Origin: Symmetrospora coprosmae
Lineage: Eukaryota > Basidiomycota > Cystobasidiomycetes > Symmetrosporaceae
Length of the DNA: 64,000 nucleotides
Direction of reading: 5' to 3'
NCBI GenBank assembly: GCA_008802785.1
Contig: VUYT01000004.1
Location: 248,001-312,000, forward strand
Positions 36,001-47,783 of the stretch are shown here, piece after piece; positions within the stretch are counted from its first letter, which is position 1; each line of letters opens with the position of its first letter. Made by a program: the position numbers and the translations under genes. The notes beneath the pieces are model-generated. The model was not told the DNA's origin, did no database searches, and saw only the letters and a list, made by a program, of their open reading frames with translations.

Positions 36001-36723
36001 GTGCCGAGCTGATGAGCTGGTCCATGATCTCGAGGGATCCAGTTTTGACCTGCCACTTTCCGGCGGTCTTGATCTCGTGGAGGATGAGCTCGAGGAGCTG
36101 AGGCGCAGCCCACGGGGTCATGACGCGCGTGAACTCCTTGACGGCGGCAACGGCAGCCGCTCGGACTTGCTTCTCCTTGTCGGCAAAAGTCTCGGAGATG
36201 ATGTGGGGAAGGACCTTCTCGAACATGAAGGGCTCGACAGCCTGTCCAACACCCTGCTGGCAGAGGATGGTGATGAGCTGACATGCACCCTCTCGTGCGA
36301 CGGCGTTTTTCTTGTCGTTGATGCCCTTGAGGATGGCATCGGAGAGGCCGAGGCGAACGAAAGCCTGGGGACCCTCCATCTTGACGAGGTTGGCGAGCTC
36401 GGCAGCGGCGTGCTCTCGTGCCATGCCCTGTAGCGCATAGAGAAGCGGGTTCGTCCGAAATGGTCAGATTTTTCTGATTCGGAATCGCACAAGAGCCACG
36501 CCAGGCCTTTGCGCAGCGACGTGCAGGGACAGCAGCAACTCACGTCAGGATTGGTCAGGAGCGAGTGGATGTCGACCTTGGCCTCGCCGTGGGCGTTGCC
36601 AGCCTGCTCGGCTTTGGCAGCGCTCGAGCCATCGAGGGCGACAGTCGCGGCAGGGACCTTGACGGGGGTGGACACGGCCGTCTTTGCCGTCTCGGAGGCC
36701 TTCTGTGCGGCGGGTGCAGGCAT
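33020..36723 (-). CDS. YEF3: Translation elongation factor 3 (EF-3, ABCF-type ATPase)
   Basis: Fungal ribosome-bound ATPase that releases E-site tRNA during elongation. Six exons on the minus strand: 36723-36544, 36427-35669, 35602-33576, 33472-33295, 33198-33136 and 33067-33020, 1,084 residues. The N-terminal HEAT repeats (about 60-330) precede ABC domain 1 (GRNGSGKSTLMR, LSGGWKMKLALARA, LLLDEPTNHLD) and ABC domain 2 (GPNGSGKSTLVKLL, LSGGQKVKVVLAAA, VILDEPTNYLD), the latter carrying the chromodomain-like insert before its signature motif. EDEEDKFDAMGNK and a Lys-rich tail (ARKKKKERMARRKRG) match the ribosome-binding C-terminus. Codon use is strongly biased, as expected for a highly expressed gene. 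The fourth donor is GTTGGT. The presence of EF-3 marks the genome as fungal. Confidence 0.97.
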
Positions 36724-37544
36724 GTTGTCTATGTGTGTATGCGTTTGAGAGTGTCTGGGTGTAGTGTTTACTGATGTGTCAGTCGCGAGTAGGCAAAAGA
36801 GGGGAGCTCATCCTGCAGCTGCTTGCAGCTCTCTCTCACCTGAAAGGGGCCAGCGGCAGAACAGCGAGCGGAAGATCCCTCTGTAAAATATAAAGGAAAG
36901 AGAGGACGAGCTCGAAAGAGTACTCTGGTCCTTGTCTAGATGTGGTGTATCGACTGCTCTGGTTGTGTACAACTGCAGAGGAAATTTGTGGATGGCTTTC
37001 CAAGAGAGAAGAGCTCGTTGCCTTGTTGCCCGTGTTCCTGTGCCAGCCAACTTCAGAATTTTTCCAGAGCCGAAAGCTCGCTGACCTGGCTGTGGCCGTC
37101 TTGTTCCGGTGGCGGTCCCAACCCAGCGGCGAGCAAAAAGGACACGTTGAGAGAGCCCAGCAAGAGACGAGCTCGAGAGCGCGGCGCGGTAGGTACCGAC
37201 ACCGGTACAACAGCCATCGACCGGCAATCTGCAGAGGCCGGATGAATGTCACTTTGGAACAGCATGACCAAGCAGGTATAGAGGAGCAGTAGTCTATAGC
37301 CGCATCACTGCTGGACTCGCGGGATACTGTCAGCCAGCTGCTTCAGACGTCCAGGCCTCGCTCTCGTGCATCGTTCTGCATGAAGGTCACGTGACTACCC
37401 CTATCCTCCTGGCCCGCCACTACAGTACTCTCGTGCCGAGTCGCAGCTGCCGACGCCTTGCTGCTTAAAACAGGCACAGACGTCCAGCCATACATTGCGC
37501 AGCGTCGTGCACGTCTGCTCTGCTCTTACAGCTGTGTCCGCATC
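36724..37544. promoter_or_regulatory. Bidirectional promoter region between EF-3 and the MFS transporter
   Basis: 821 bp separating two divergent start codons. The EF-3 side must carry a strong promoter; the sequence next to it (36724-36800) is TG/GT-rich on the plus strand, that is CA-rich on the EF-3 strand, as in many fungal 5' leaders. ATAAAG-like AT-rich sequence occurs at about 36885. No specific factor site can be asserted. Confidence 0.5.
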
Positions 37545-40228
37545 ATGTCTACCTCCTCCGAGAAGCGCATGGACACTCAAACGCAAAAGCCACCTCTAGA
37601 AGCTGAAGCTCGCAGGCAGGCGGTTCCACCAAGACGCCGGCGGGCACGACAAGACCGCGAGACCGGCTCGACAATAGCTCGTCCTGCGTTTCCAGCCCTG
37701 CGTGCGACAACCTCGGATCACCTGGACACCGTCGTGCTGGACGAGTGGGAGCATCATCACCCTCATGACTCGGATCTCGAGGAAGAAGACGAGCACGAAG
37801 AGCACGAGGCGGATGATGACGTCGAGAGGTGTTCGGATCAGACACTGCGCAACGAGCAGGATGCAAGCGACTCTCCAAAGCGGGACACAAGTGGTCGCAC
37901 GACAGACCGGGACGCTGTACGGCAACGCAAGAACAAGCAGGGCGGTCCGATAGATGCCGAGGAAGGTTCAGACCCAGACCGACAACCGCGTCCGAAAGGA
38001 AGGGAAAGAAGCGCGACGGAAGCCAGTCGCCAGAGAAAGGACCCAGAGAGTCGAGCTTGGAAAGATGACGTGCGTTCGTGCCTGGGCTCCTGCGATCTTG
38101 ATGGTCTCGCGCGCGCTCACAGTCATTGCCGCCGACAGATTGTCACTTTCGATCGCGCCGACGATCCGGCCAACCCAAAGAACTGGACATTCAGGCACAA
38201 GACTTTCATCGTCATGCTGTTCGGCATGACGACCATGTCATCGACGTATGCATCGTCGAGTATATCGTCAGCACTCGGCCCGATCTCGACAGAATTCGGC
38301 ATTTCACGCGAGGTCTCCATCCTCGCCATCTCCCTCTTCAGTATGTCCGCTCTCCGCTCTCCGGTGACAGGTATGTACGAGGCAAGCTCCTGATATGCAT
38401 CTCGTTCCAAGTTCTCGGCTATGTCCCCGGCCCTATCATCTTCGCACCTCTGAGCGAGTGTGAGTTCACAGCCGCCCATCCACTAGTTCAACCCCAATGC
38501 TCCGGCTGAAGGTGTGCTGTACATGATCGTCAACCCATAGTATACGGTCGCAAGATTGCTGTTCTGGGCCCCGTGGCTGTCTTCGCGTGCTTTGTAGCTG
38601 CGACGGCCACGGCCACCAATGTGCAAACGCTTATGATCACGAGATTCGTGAGTCTGAGTACACTGGCGAGACCCGCGCGAGGAGACGCTCGTTTTAATCT
38701 CTTCGGGTCCTTTGTATCTAGTTCGGCGGAATCTTCGCTTCGGCGCCCGTCGCTTGCGTGGGAGGAGGTCTAGCAGATCTTTTCGATGCAAGAGAGCGAG
38801 GGACGGCAGTCGTCTTCTAGTGCGTTGCCTCCTCGCTGCGATGGTCACTCCAGCTGACTAGGTACATTAAATCCACATCGACTCAGCTCACTCGCCGTCG
38901 TTGCAGGTCCGACTCTCAGTCCCATCATCAGCGCAGCCGTTACCCAGTCCTACCTGGGCTGGCGGTGGTCGCAGTACCTCACCTTGATTCTCATCGGAGT
39001 CGTGTTATGCTTGGACCTTCTCTTCTTGCCCGAGACTTTCGCACCGATCATCCTGACCCGCAAAGCGCGCCAGATCCGGTGGAAGACGCAGCGATGGGGT
39101 TTACACAGTCGCCAGGAGATGCAGCCAATCTCCATTAAGACATTTATGACCAAAAACCTGGTCGTCCCCCTTCGTATGATCGCCCTGGAGCCCATCGTCT
39201 CCTGCGTCACGCTGTACAACAGCTTTGCCTAGTGAGCAGTTTAGCCCTTCCAGTCGCCGCCCAATGTTGCTGACATATTCCCTACAGTGGCATCCTGTAC
39301 ATGCGTACGTTTCACGTCCTCGATACCTGAGAGACGTAACACAGCTGATCAATCTGACTGCGCCTTCTTGAAACAGTCTTCGCTGCGGTGCCCATCGTCT
39401 ACGAGCAAGAGAGGGGCTACGGCCTTCTCGTCAGCGCACTGCCATTCCTCGCTGTGCTACTGGGCTGCCTTACAGCGGCAGCGATCAATGTTGTCGTGCG
39501 TGATAGCATCGCTTCGTTCGGCTTCAGACCACAGCTGGCTAACCTTCGCCTAAAACAGTACTCGCAACTCGTCTACGCGAAAAGGCTCGACAAGTTGGGC
39601 TCGGTCGAGCCGGAGCTGCGCCTGTGGCCCATGGCGCTTGGCTCGGTACGTCCATCCGAGGAAGAACATCGCAGCTGTTGCTCATGTTTGCCGTTTGAAC
39701 TGCATCGCAGATCACCTTTCCCATCGGCTTCTTCCTCTTGGGCTGGACATCGGATCCGTCTATCAACTGGTTCCCATCTGTTCTCGGACTCTACTTTATT
39801 GGCAACAGCTTCCTGCTCATCTTCCAGGGCGGTATCAACTATCTCATCGATCTGGACCCAATGCGTGCCGCTTCGGCCGTTGCAGCCAATACCTTCATGC
39901 GGAGTCTTTTCGCTGCTGGGCTGTTAGTCGATACAGTCATAGGATGCTACAATAACAGAGACGACGAGCTGACCTGTCTCATCGTAAATGCACCACAGAC
40001 CCCTTGTAGCTGGTCCTATGTTCAATAACCTCGGCGTAAATTGGGCAGTGAGTGGCGCTTCCCGATTATCCAGCGAAGATGAGATCGTTCTGCCCGACAA
40101 GACCGCTGACTGCAGTATCACAGTGCACATTATTGGGCTGCATAGCAGTCCTGCTCGCCATCATACCCTTCCTCTTCATCAAGTTTGGCAAAACACTCCG
40201 TCAACGGGGCAAGCAAGTAGATGCATAG
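37545..40228 (+). CDS. Major facilitator superfamily drug/polyamine transporter (DHA1 type)
   Basis: Ten exons: 37545-38340, 38412-38459, 38541-38647, 38722-38819, 38887-39231, 39288-39304, 39377-39645, 39711-39922, 39999-40047 and 40124-40228, 681 residues. A 210-residue charged cytoplasmic N-terminus (Asp/Glu/His clusters) precedes DPANPKNWTFRHKTFIVML, typical of fungal DHA1 proteins. ELYGRK (motif A region), SLFILGYVPGPIIFAPLSE, GPTLSPIISAAVTQSYLGWR and FNNLGVNWACTLLGCIA follow. Twelve membrane segments are expected; a long loop separates TM6 and TM7 (FLPETFAPIIL, then RWGLHSRQ). Exon 6 is only 17 nt and is needed for phase and for YGILYM. Proton-driven export of drugs or polyamines is the family role; the substrate is unknown. 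Confidence 0.9.
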
Positions 40229-40477
40229 AGCCTTGTTCGCCAATGTAGGCAAATCTCACGTTGTGAGATGTCTTTGTAGCTGTATCGAGAGCATTGTCGA
40301 TGCTGTCAAGAACCTGCTGTGTCGGGAGGCCTTATCGCAAGCCCTTTCTCCGTCTCCTTTATCGCAGTGAAGCGGAGGTCGCTCGGGACGCGCGCGTGGC
40401 GCCTGTCTCCTCTTTCAACGAGGTTGCGATTGGACCCACTGCAGCTCTCGTTGTCTCGGCAAAGCAAAGCATACGAC

Positions 40478-43050
40478 ATGCTCATGCGACGCGTCTGTTC
40501 GTCTCTCGTCAGGCGACCGGCCGCAGCACGCCCTGCTGCTCCTACCACAGCCCCCACCTCGCAGCGGCGGTGGCAGTCAGAGCTCTCGAGTGTCGAAACT
40601 GCCCCTGGCGAACTTCCGTCGCGCATACAGAATCACAGCAAGCACCAGCATGCAGTCATCTCCGGTCAGTCTCTACAGCCTATCGATACTGTCATCACAG
40701 TCCTAATTCCCCCCTTCTCGCAGCTTTCGACCTCTTCTCCATCGGTGCGCTTGTCCACATGACCCCCACATCACGTGCAAGCGCTGTCGTGCGCGTGCAG
40801 CGCAAACGCAGCCGCAGCTCTTTTCGTCCACTAACGCCTCTCCTCGCTTGCGTGAATGCTGCAGGCATCGGTCCTTCCTCTTCACATACACTCGGTCCCT
40901 TCCGGGCGGCCGGCATCTTCGTTGGCGAGCTCGAGAAAGCTTCCCTGCTCGAGCGATGCGCGCGCTTGAAGATATCTCTCTATGGGTCTCTGGCTCTCAC
41001 GGGAGCCGGACACATGACTGCTGAAGCGCTCATGATGGTGCGTACCCGCTCTACAATCCACCTCGGTTCTTGAGTCCCACCTGACGCCCCGGATCGGCAT
41101 AGGGCTTCCAAGGACACGACCCAGAGACAATCGACACGAACATCATCCTACCTGCGTTCCGAGCCATCGAAGATACCAAGGCCCTCTCACTCGGTGGAAA
41201 GCACAAGATCGCCTTTGATCTGAAGAACGATATCCGTTGGAGCTGGGACAAGGTCCTGCCAGAGCACTCTAACGGGATGCTGTTCCAGGTCTATGACAAT
41301 GAGGGAGACCTTCTTGCCGTCAATACGTACTTCAGCATCGGAGGAGGGTTCGTAGTCACCCCTCGCTCGCTTCAAGTCGGCGGAGAGAACGTCTATTACA
41401 AGCAGACGGACCGGGCAGCAGCCGATCCGGCGCGTCGAGGTAACGATACGCAAGAAGGGCAGCCAGTTACGCTGCCGCTGGGTACTGCAGTGGAGAAGGC
41501 CGAGGACAGCAGTGCGGCCGCCAAAGCAGCAGATGCCAAATGGAGCGAACCACCGATGCCCTTCGCAAGCGGCGACCAGCTTCTCGCGCTCTGCGAGTCG
41601 CACGACCTGACCGTCGCGCAGATCGTCTGGGAGAACGAGCGGCATTACCTCTCCGACAAGGAGATCAAGTCGAAGTTACTGCACCTCTGGAGATTGATGG
41701 ACCGGTGTATTGCCGAAGGTGGGCAGGTGCTTCCCCTGGCGATCGGTCCGGACAAGCTGACATAGCTCGATGCGACAGGCGTCACGACGAACGAGACGCA
41801 CCTACCAGGCGTATTGAACCTGCCAAGGCGAGCGCCCAAGCTGTACAGGCGGCTCATGCGGGGCTTCTACCCGACTCTCGGAGATCCTGTAGTAGGAGGC
41901 GAGACTGGTGAAGCGGGCGCAGCGGGCGCAGCGTCCTATCCCAACGAGCTGGGCTTGTCGACGCGACCGAGCGTACGTGGAAGATTGGATCACCCATTGC
42001 AGCCGACGGCTCCACGGAAGTTCATGTTTCCAGCGCTGGAATGGTTGAGCACCTACGCGATCGCCGTCAACGAGGTCAATGCCTCTGGTGGCAGGATCGT
42101 CATTGCACCGGTAGGCATGACTACTCTGTTCGGCACATTTGTATTTGACTGACGATTTGTCGGAACGCAGACCGCAGGAGCGAGCGGCACCATCCCTAGC
42201 GTGCTGAAGTACGTGACAGAGTTCATCTCCCAGGACCCAGAGAAGGACGTGATGACGTTCTTGCTTACGGTGAGCAAGCTTCATTGGCAGATTGACATTT
42301 GCCCCACAGCGCTGACCACAATAACTGTGCGCGGTAACCAGGCTTCAGCTATTGGAATGCTGTTCAAGCGGTCAGTGAAGGCCCTTCCGGATTCCCGTCG
42401 CGTTGCTGATGGAGCTGACCTCGGCTCGGGATATCCTAGAGGCGCGACCATCTCGGCTGCCGAAGGGGGCTGCATGGCAGAAGTCGGTGTGGCTACGAGC
42501 TGTGCGGCAGCTGGGTTTACAGCCATCATGGGCGGAACTCCACAGCAGATCCTCCAGGCTGCCGAGTAAGTCGCCTAGTCGCACAGAACAGACGGAGCTG
42601 TTGCTGACATGCCATTGCTTTCAGGATCGGAGCTGAGCACTCGCAAGGACTGACATGTGACCCGGTAGCGGGCTTGGTCCAGGTGAGTCAGCACGAGCCT
42701 CTACCCACGTTGTCATTCTAATACTCAGGGGGAAATGTCCTCGGTTCCAACAGGTTCCCTGTATAGGTGAGTCAGGCAGCTCAGGAGAGCTGATGAAACT
42801 GATCTTAGCACGGCTAACCATCCTCGTATCTCGCACCCCAGAGCGCAATGCCATTGGAGCCGTCAAGGCGGTGTCAGCGGCCCAGCTCGCCCTCTCTGGA
42901 GACGGGAAGCATCTCGTCAGTCTGGACGAAGCCATTGCTTCGATGCGGGAGGTTGCGAACGACATGCACATGCGGTATCGGGAGACGTCTCTCGGAGGAC
43001 TAGCAACCAACGTCAAGGTCCGGATCCCTGTATCAGTGCCGAGCTGCTAG
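40478..43050 (+). CDS. L-serine dehydratase, iron-sulfur type, probably mitochondrial
   Basis: Deaminates L-serine to pyruvate and ammonia using a 4Fe-4S cluster, the bacterial SdaA/SdaB fold, unrelated to the PLP enzyme Cha1. Eleven exons: 40478-40664, 40724-40744, 40865-41037, 41103-41726, 41766-42110, 42171-42269, 42342-42370, 42440-42565, 42625-42682, 42754-42766 and 42842-43050, 627 residues. [20 protein letters not shown] opens the beta domain; the cluster cysteines are expected in [15 protein letters not shown] and VQVPCIERN. The last of these is encoded by a 13-nt exon. [16 protein letters not shown] at the N-terminus looks like a mitochondrial presequence. The protein ends VPSC, a C-terminal cysteine as in tail-in-mouth type enzymes. 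A polar Ala/Asp/Glu insert (about 230-280) explains the extra length over bacterial forms. Confidence 0.92.
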
Positions 43051-43103
43051 AAGAGGTGTGCACGATTGCTGTATGCTTTGCGACAGCTCACCGCCACAGC
43101 GCG

Positions 43104-46100
43104 CTACACCGACATCTCGGACGGTGCCCTAGCACTCGACATTCCCGCTCGCGTCACGTCTCCGTCCTCCTCGTCACTACTATCATCGTCCGTCCTGCCC
43201 GCATTCTCGATGATCTCCCTGATGCGGCCTGCGGCTCTCGGCTCCAGGTCTTGCGCGAGCGTAAGGTTCTTCGTCATCTTGGGTCCATCCCCCATTGCGC
43301 CGTACAATTTGCCAAGGAGGTAGTGCACGTTGAACTCGTTGGGCGCCATATCGCGCACGAGGAGGAGATCGCGCAGGGCTGCCTCGAATTGGCGCAGTTC
43401 CATGAGCATCCGCACGCGCTTGAAGCGCACAGCTGGCGATGTCGGCGCTAGCAGACATGCCCGCTCGTAGCATTCGAGGGCCTCCCGCTTGCGCTCGTCC
43501 CCGCCGAGCTTCTCGAGCACGCTTCCAACGCACGAGACGAGCATGGCATTCGTAGGGTTGATGCTGCTTGCCCGGCGGAAGTGGTACTCTGCGAGTCGGT
43601 GCTTGCCCGTCTTCATATAGACGTTACCAAGGCCGAACCTGCATATGATTATCTGTCAGCTGTGTGGCGAAGGCTCTCGCCTCGGTGTATACTACGACTT
43701 ACCATGCGTTGTAATGCCGCTCGTCTCTCCGGACAGCTTCTCGGAAGAAGCCTAGGGCGGTCTCCCATTCTTCGAGCGTTGTTGCTTCGTGACCAGCGAG
43801 AGTGTATGCGTATACACAGGCTTCGTCTGCCTGAATGGCTCGCTTGAATGCCTTGAGAGCATTGGCGTGATCTTCAAGATGAGAAAAGACATTGCCCGTC
43901 GCTATCCACGCTTGAGGGAGGAGAGGCGAGATCGACATGAGCTCCTGAGCGAGGTATGAGAGCTGAACTGGCCGGTGGACATGCCATAGGAGCGTCGAAT
44001 AAACGTCAATGCTGGACAAAGTATAGGGCGATAGTTGCCGTAGCGCTGTAAAAGCTTCTTCGGCCTGAACAACGAAACGTAGACGTGCAAATTAATCAGC
44101 CAAGTGTCGCCCCGATACCCGACAATGCCCACAAGGATGGCACTTCTCACCTTCGGGTAGTTTAGCGCCTCGAAATGAGCTCGGCCGAGCAGCTCGAGGG
44201 CTCTGGGACACTCCCGCTGTCTCTTCTCGAGCGCCAGAACTGCTCTCACACACTGCTCATTCTCGTACCGGGCGGAATGATAGTGCGCAGTAGCGAACTG
44301 GGCGTACATCGACCTGAGCCAATTCTGGGCGAGGGCCGCCTGCGCTTGCGCGACTTGGCTCTTGTATGAAGCGAGGGCTGCGGCTGAGTTCGTGTGCTGC
44401 AGTGGCGCGGAGCTGGGTTGATGTTGGCTCGTGCCGGCGGACGTAGTCGCGCGCGAGTTCTGCGCAAGCGCGCTGGAGAGGGGACGGATCTGCGAGCGAG
44501 CTCGATGCGAGTTTAGGAAGTGGGGTGCCACATTCTCGCCTTGGCTCCCCTCGCTCACAAGCGGCATAGGTGGTGGTGAGGATGAGCTCGACGCGCGCCC
44601 GTGCTGTGTGTTCGACTCAAAAGAATGCGAGTCCGATGCCGTCTCGTCGTACAGACTCGCAGGCCCTGCTTTTGATCTCTTCCGGTCCCGATGCCCACTA
44701 TTGTTGCTGTTTACTGCCGTCTTTGCAGCCATGGCAGTCGACGAGGTGGGAGCGGCACCGTTGGCGCCTGTGGAGCTACCCAGGCGAGAGCTCCTCCGTG
44801 CATACCCGGGCGGTGCGAGATTCGGCACGCTTCCTTTGCGGGGCGCCGCGGAAACTGCATAAGAGGGTCTCTGATCTTCGTCCACAATGCTAGCGCTATG
44901 TGACCGTCGCATAGCTTCCACGTCGCCTGTCCCATGATGCACCCCGCGCGGCGCGTCGGCCGGGTCTGCAACGAGCATCTCGCCGCGCACCGACAATTTG
45001 TGCGCCCCATCCGCCTGCCGACCAACGGACATCGAATCGTCGGCGTCCACCTGGCCCCGGCTGCGCTTCACCGCTGGAGGTGGCCGCGCTCCACCACCTC
45101 CTCCTCCGCCATAGGTGCTCCCAGAGAAGCTGCTCGACGACCCTTCTACTGGCTGATCTGGTGTAGCTGCTGCCAAATTGGCGGATGCGGATTCCGACGC
45201 ATGATTGGGCGGAGTGAAGAAAGAGCCCGCTCGTGGGCCTGCGCCTGCTGTGCCCCCGGCGTTCCCGAAGAGCAAGCCTGAGCCAAACAAGGGCGCACCC
45301 GACCCTTTCCGCTTGACGACATTGGCGACTGCAGAGGGAGCAGCATTCTGTGCCGCTCGTCCAAAGCCGAAGAGACCTGCACCCGTGCCCGTGCCCGTGC
45401 CCAGCCCTGCGGGCTTGCCGCTGGACGGAGCAGCAAAAAAGCTGCTTCCGCCTGTACCGTCACCTATCGGGATGTCGTCCATCGACATGCTGAGCTGCCG
45501 GCGACCATTCCCCGTCATCATGCCGTTGCTTCGCTCCCACGCTTCATCCTCCGCCTCGTTCGCGGAACCCTCGCGTATCAGCCCGTCATCGCCGTGAACG
45601 AGCGAGTCTCCCGCATCTTCCGTCCCGCTATCGCCAAACTGGAATCCAGCCCCTTGTGCCGAGCCGAGGAAGCTCTGTGGTGTCCGCCGATCCGCGCCGC
45701 CAAAGCCGTGCTGATGCACATAGCTCTGCTGATGAGGAGCATGGCCCACGGGCGTGGATGCGATGCCGCTCCGGGTGATTGAGCTGGATCGGCCATTGCC
45801 GTTTGTAGAGGGTACAGCATTGAAATGCGAACCGGGTCCTTGGCGGCTGTTCTGCGCGGATATAGGCTGTGCTGCTAGGAAGTCCGCAGGTGGTGGTTGA
45901 TCGTGCTCGCCTTCCCCTGAGTAGGGTGGGCCAGAGCTAGGTGGCACCGAGACCGTCGGAACGGGAATGCTAGGGAAAACCGTACTCGGTTCCGGGGCCG
46001 CATCTGGGCATCAATAAAACGGCCATCAGCTGGCAGATCGCGACAGTTCAGCCAGAGCGAGACGTACTCAGAGCACATAGGCTCTCGTAGGCCTCCCAAC

Positions 46101-46909
46101 ACCACCAAGCCGTCTTGACAATCTCGAGGTAGCGGGCAGCTGCCTGGTCCGCCTTGTAGGCTTTTCGAGCGGATTGAGCGAGGGCGATGTCGACGCAGAC
46201 CATCGACTGTACGCTGTTCGTCGTTGACGGTGCAAGCAGCGCATCGGCGCTGGTGCCGGTGAATGACCGCGTGGTGGGAAAGAGCGTCTGCATGTGCAGT
46301 GGAGCTGGAGGTGAGGGTAGGGCAGTCTCAGCTTGAGATAGCTAGGAACGGCGTTGCACATCCACTGGCACAAAGCCGGTCACTCGCACCTTGCTTGCTG
46401 CTCGCGTGAATGTCGGAGGCTCTCTGCAGACATGCCTGTGCTTCGCTGGCCCTGTCCAGGCGGATGCACGCCTCCGCGTACACGTGCCCGCATCTCAGGC
46501 TGGCCTCGGGCGCGAGGGCGGACGGCTGATGCTGCTGGGCGTTGATGAGGGCCGCGAAAGGCCCTCCTCCTGCAGTGGCCGTGGTCGCACCAGGATACGA
46601 GCTCCATGAGCCCGGGACGACGGACGTGCTCCGGAGCAGCTCGAGGGCCAGCCTGGGCCGTCCTGACCGCAGGAGGGCGAGCGAGTGGTAGAAGACGGCC
46701 TCTTCGCAGGTTGGCAGGAGGCACAGCAGGCGCTCCGAGAGGAAGAGAGCCGAGTCGTGCAGTCCAAGGCTGAGGGTGAGGGTGATGAGGCGCAGGAGCA
46801 GCGCGAGGATGTCCGGTGAGCGCGCCGGGTCCGCAGGGAGGGTCGGCTGAGGCAGGTAGGAGGCCGACGAGGCGGCAGTTGCAGCTGCAGCTGCAGCTGC
46901 AGGCGGCAT
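43104..46909 (-). CDS. CDC27: Anaphase-promoting complex subunit Cdc27/Apc3
   Basis: TPR scaffold of the APC/C ubiquitin ligase that binds activator C-termini. Five exons on the minus strand: 46909-46390, 46331-46068, 46003-44151, 44064-43703 and 43638-43104, 1,177 residues. N-terminal TPR-like helices (HDSALFLSERLLCLLPTCEE, ARKAYKADQAAARYLEIV) precede a 450-residue disordered linker rich in Ser/Gly/Ala. The C-terminal TPR array is clear: ARYENEQCVRAVLALEKRQ, LSPYTLSSIDVYSTLLWH, LPQAWIATGNVFSHLEDH, HEATTLEEWETALGFFREA, FGLGNVYMKTGKHRLAEYHF. A short acidic tail follows. The start at 46909 begins with a GCA/GCT-encoded Ala run ([13 protein letters not shown]); an additional upstream exon cannot be excluded because the first N-terminal TPR helix seems short. 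Confidence 0.93.
46868..46903 (-). repeat. GCAGCT repeat encoding N-terminal poly-Ala of Cdc27
   Basis: Tandem CAGCTG-type hexamers coding for alanines 4-10 of the predicted protein. Such a run near the start codon is slippage-prone and could differ between strains. Confidence 0.6.
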
Positions 46910-47783
46910 GACTGCGTCTGAATGTGATCTCGATGCTGATCCTCCTGCTGCTGCTCCTGCTCTTGCTTCAGGCTGGCCGGTACTCTCGATGAAGCTCAGC
47001 CACCCAGGGATTCAGCCACGGCCGGCCGGCGTGCCTACTCAGCGGCGCCTATGCTGAGAAGAGCGCTGTAGCTAGCGAGCGTTAAGCATGGCCGTGCTCT
47101 TTCTCCAGTCAGTGAGACACCTGACGCGGGCTTCCTGCTGCTCTACGTTGCGACGAATGCAAGGGCAAGAGCCAACAAACTTATTGACACCACATCGCGT
47201 CCAACGCTCGAGACGGACAGAGGCCGCCGGCCCTTGCCTCTCTACCTGAAGGCAGCGCATCGCGGCAATCAGAATGCAGATTGAAACAGGGCCATGTGAT
47301 TCATACATACAAGACAGGCAACATCTTGTGCGCGCAGGGCTAGGCCCTTCGCCTTCGCCCTCGATGGCGTCCGTGGAGAGAAGCTCCGTCCAGCACGACT
47401 GACATGACCGCTTCGACTTGCTCTCGACACATTGACCCAGATCCTCATCTGACAGTTTCTTCCGCACTTCTTCCTCACTGCCCCTATCACACCATGATCT
47501 CACCCACTTTCACCTTAACAGTTCATTGCAATGACGCGCCTGGAATCATGTCGCAGTGCGAACTCTGCCATCTGTCGCTCAGCTGCAAGTGTGATGTACG
47601 TCTAACAGGTTGACTCTCGGCAGGGGTCCTACAGATTATGCCCACTTGCACCTCTCCGGCTGCTTCTGAAATGGCCGTCTGGGCTATGCGGAGTATCACT
47701 GTGGCATCTATATCGCCGTGCCCTCTTGCTTGCCAAGGTCTTACGATACTCTCTATGTATGCACAGGTACGAATACGGAGGAG
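46910..47783. other. Divergent intergenic region
   Basis: 874 bp between the CDC27 start (minus) and the small membrane-protein gene (plus). It contains CTG-rich sequence next to CDC27 (46945-46965). A short frame at about 47548 (MSQCELCHLSLSCKCD) could be part of an upstream exon of the small gene but no consistent splice was found. Confidence 0.45.

Noticed and set aside
37600-38000. A separate acidic protein upstream of the MFS transporter
   Set aside because: The charged region is in frame with and uninterrupted from the first membrane helix and is typical of long N-termini of fungal DHA1 transporters.
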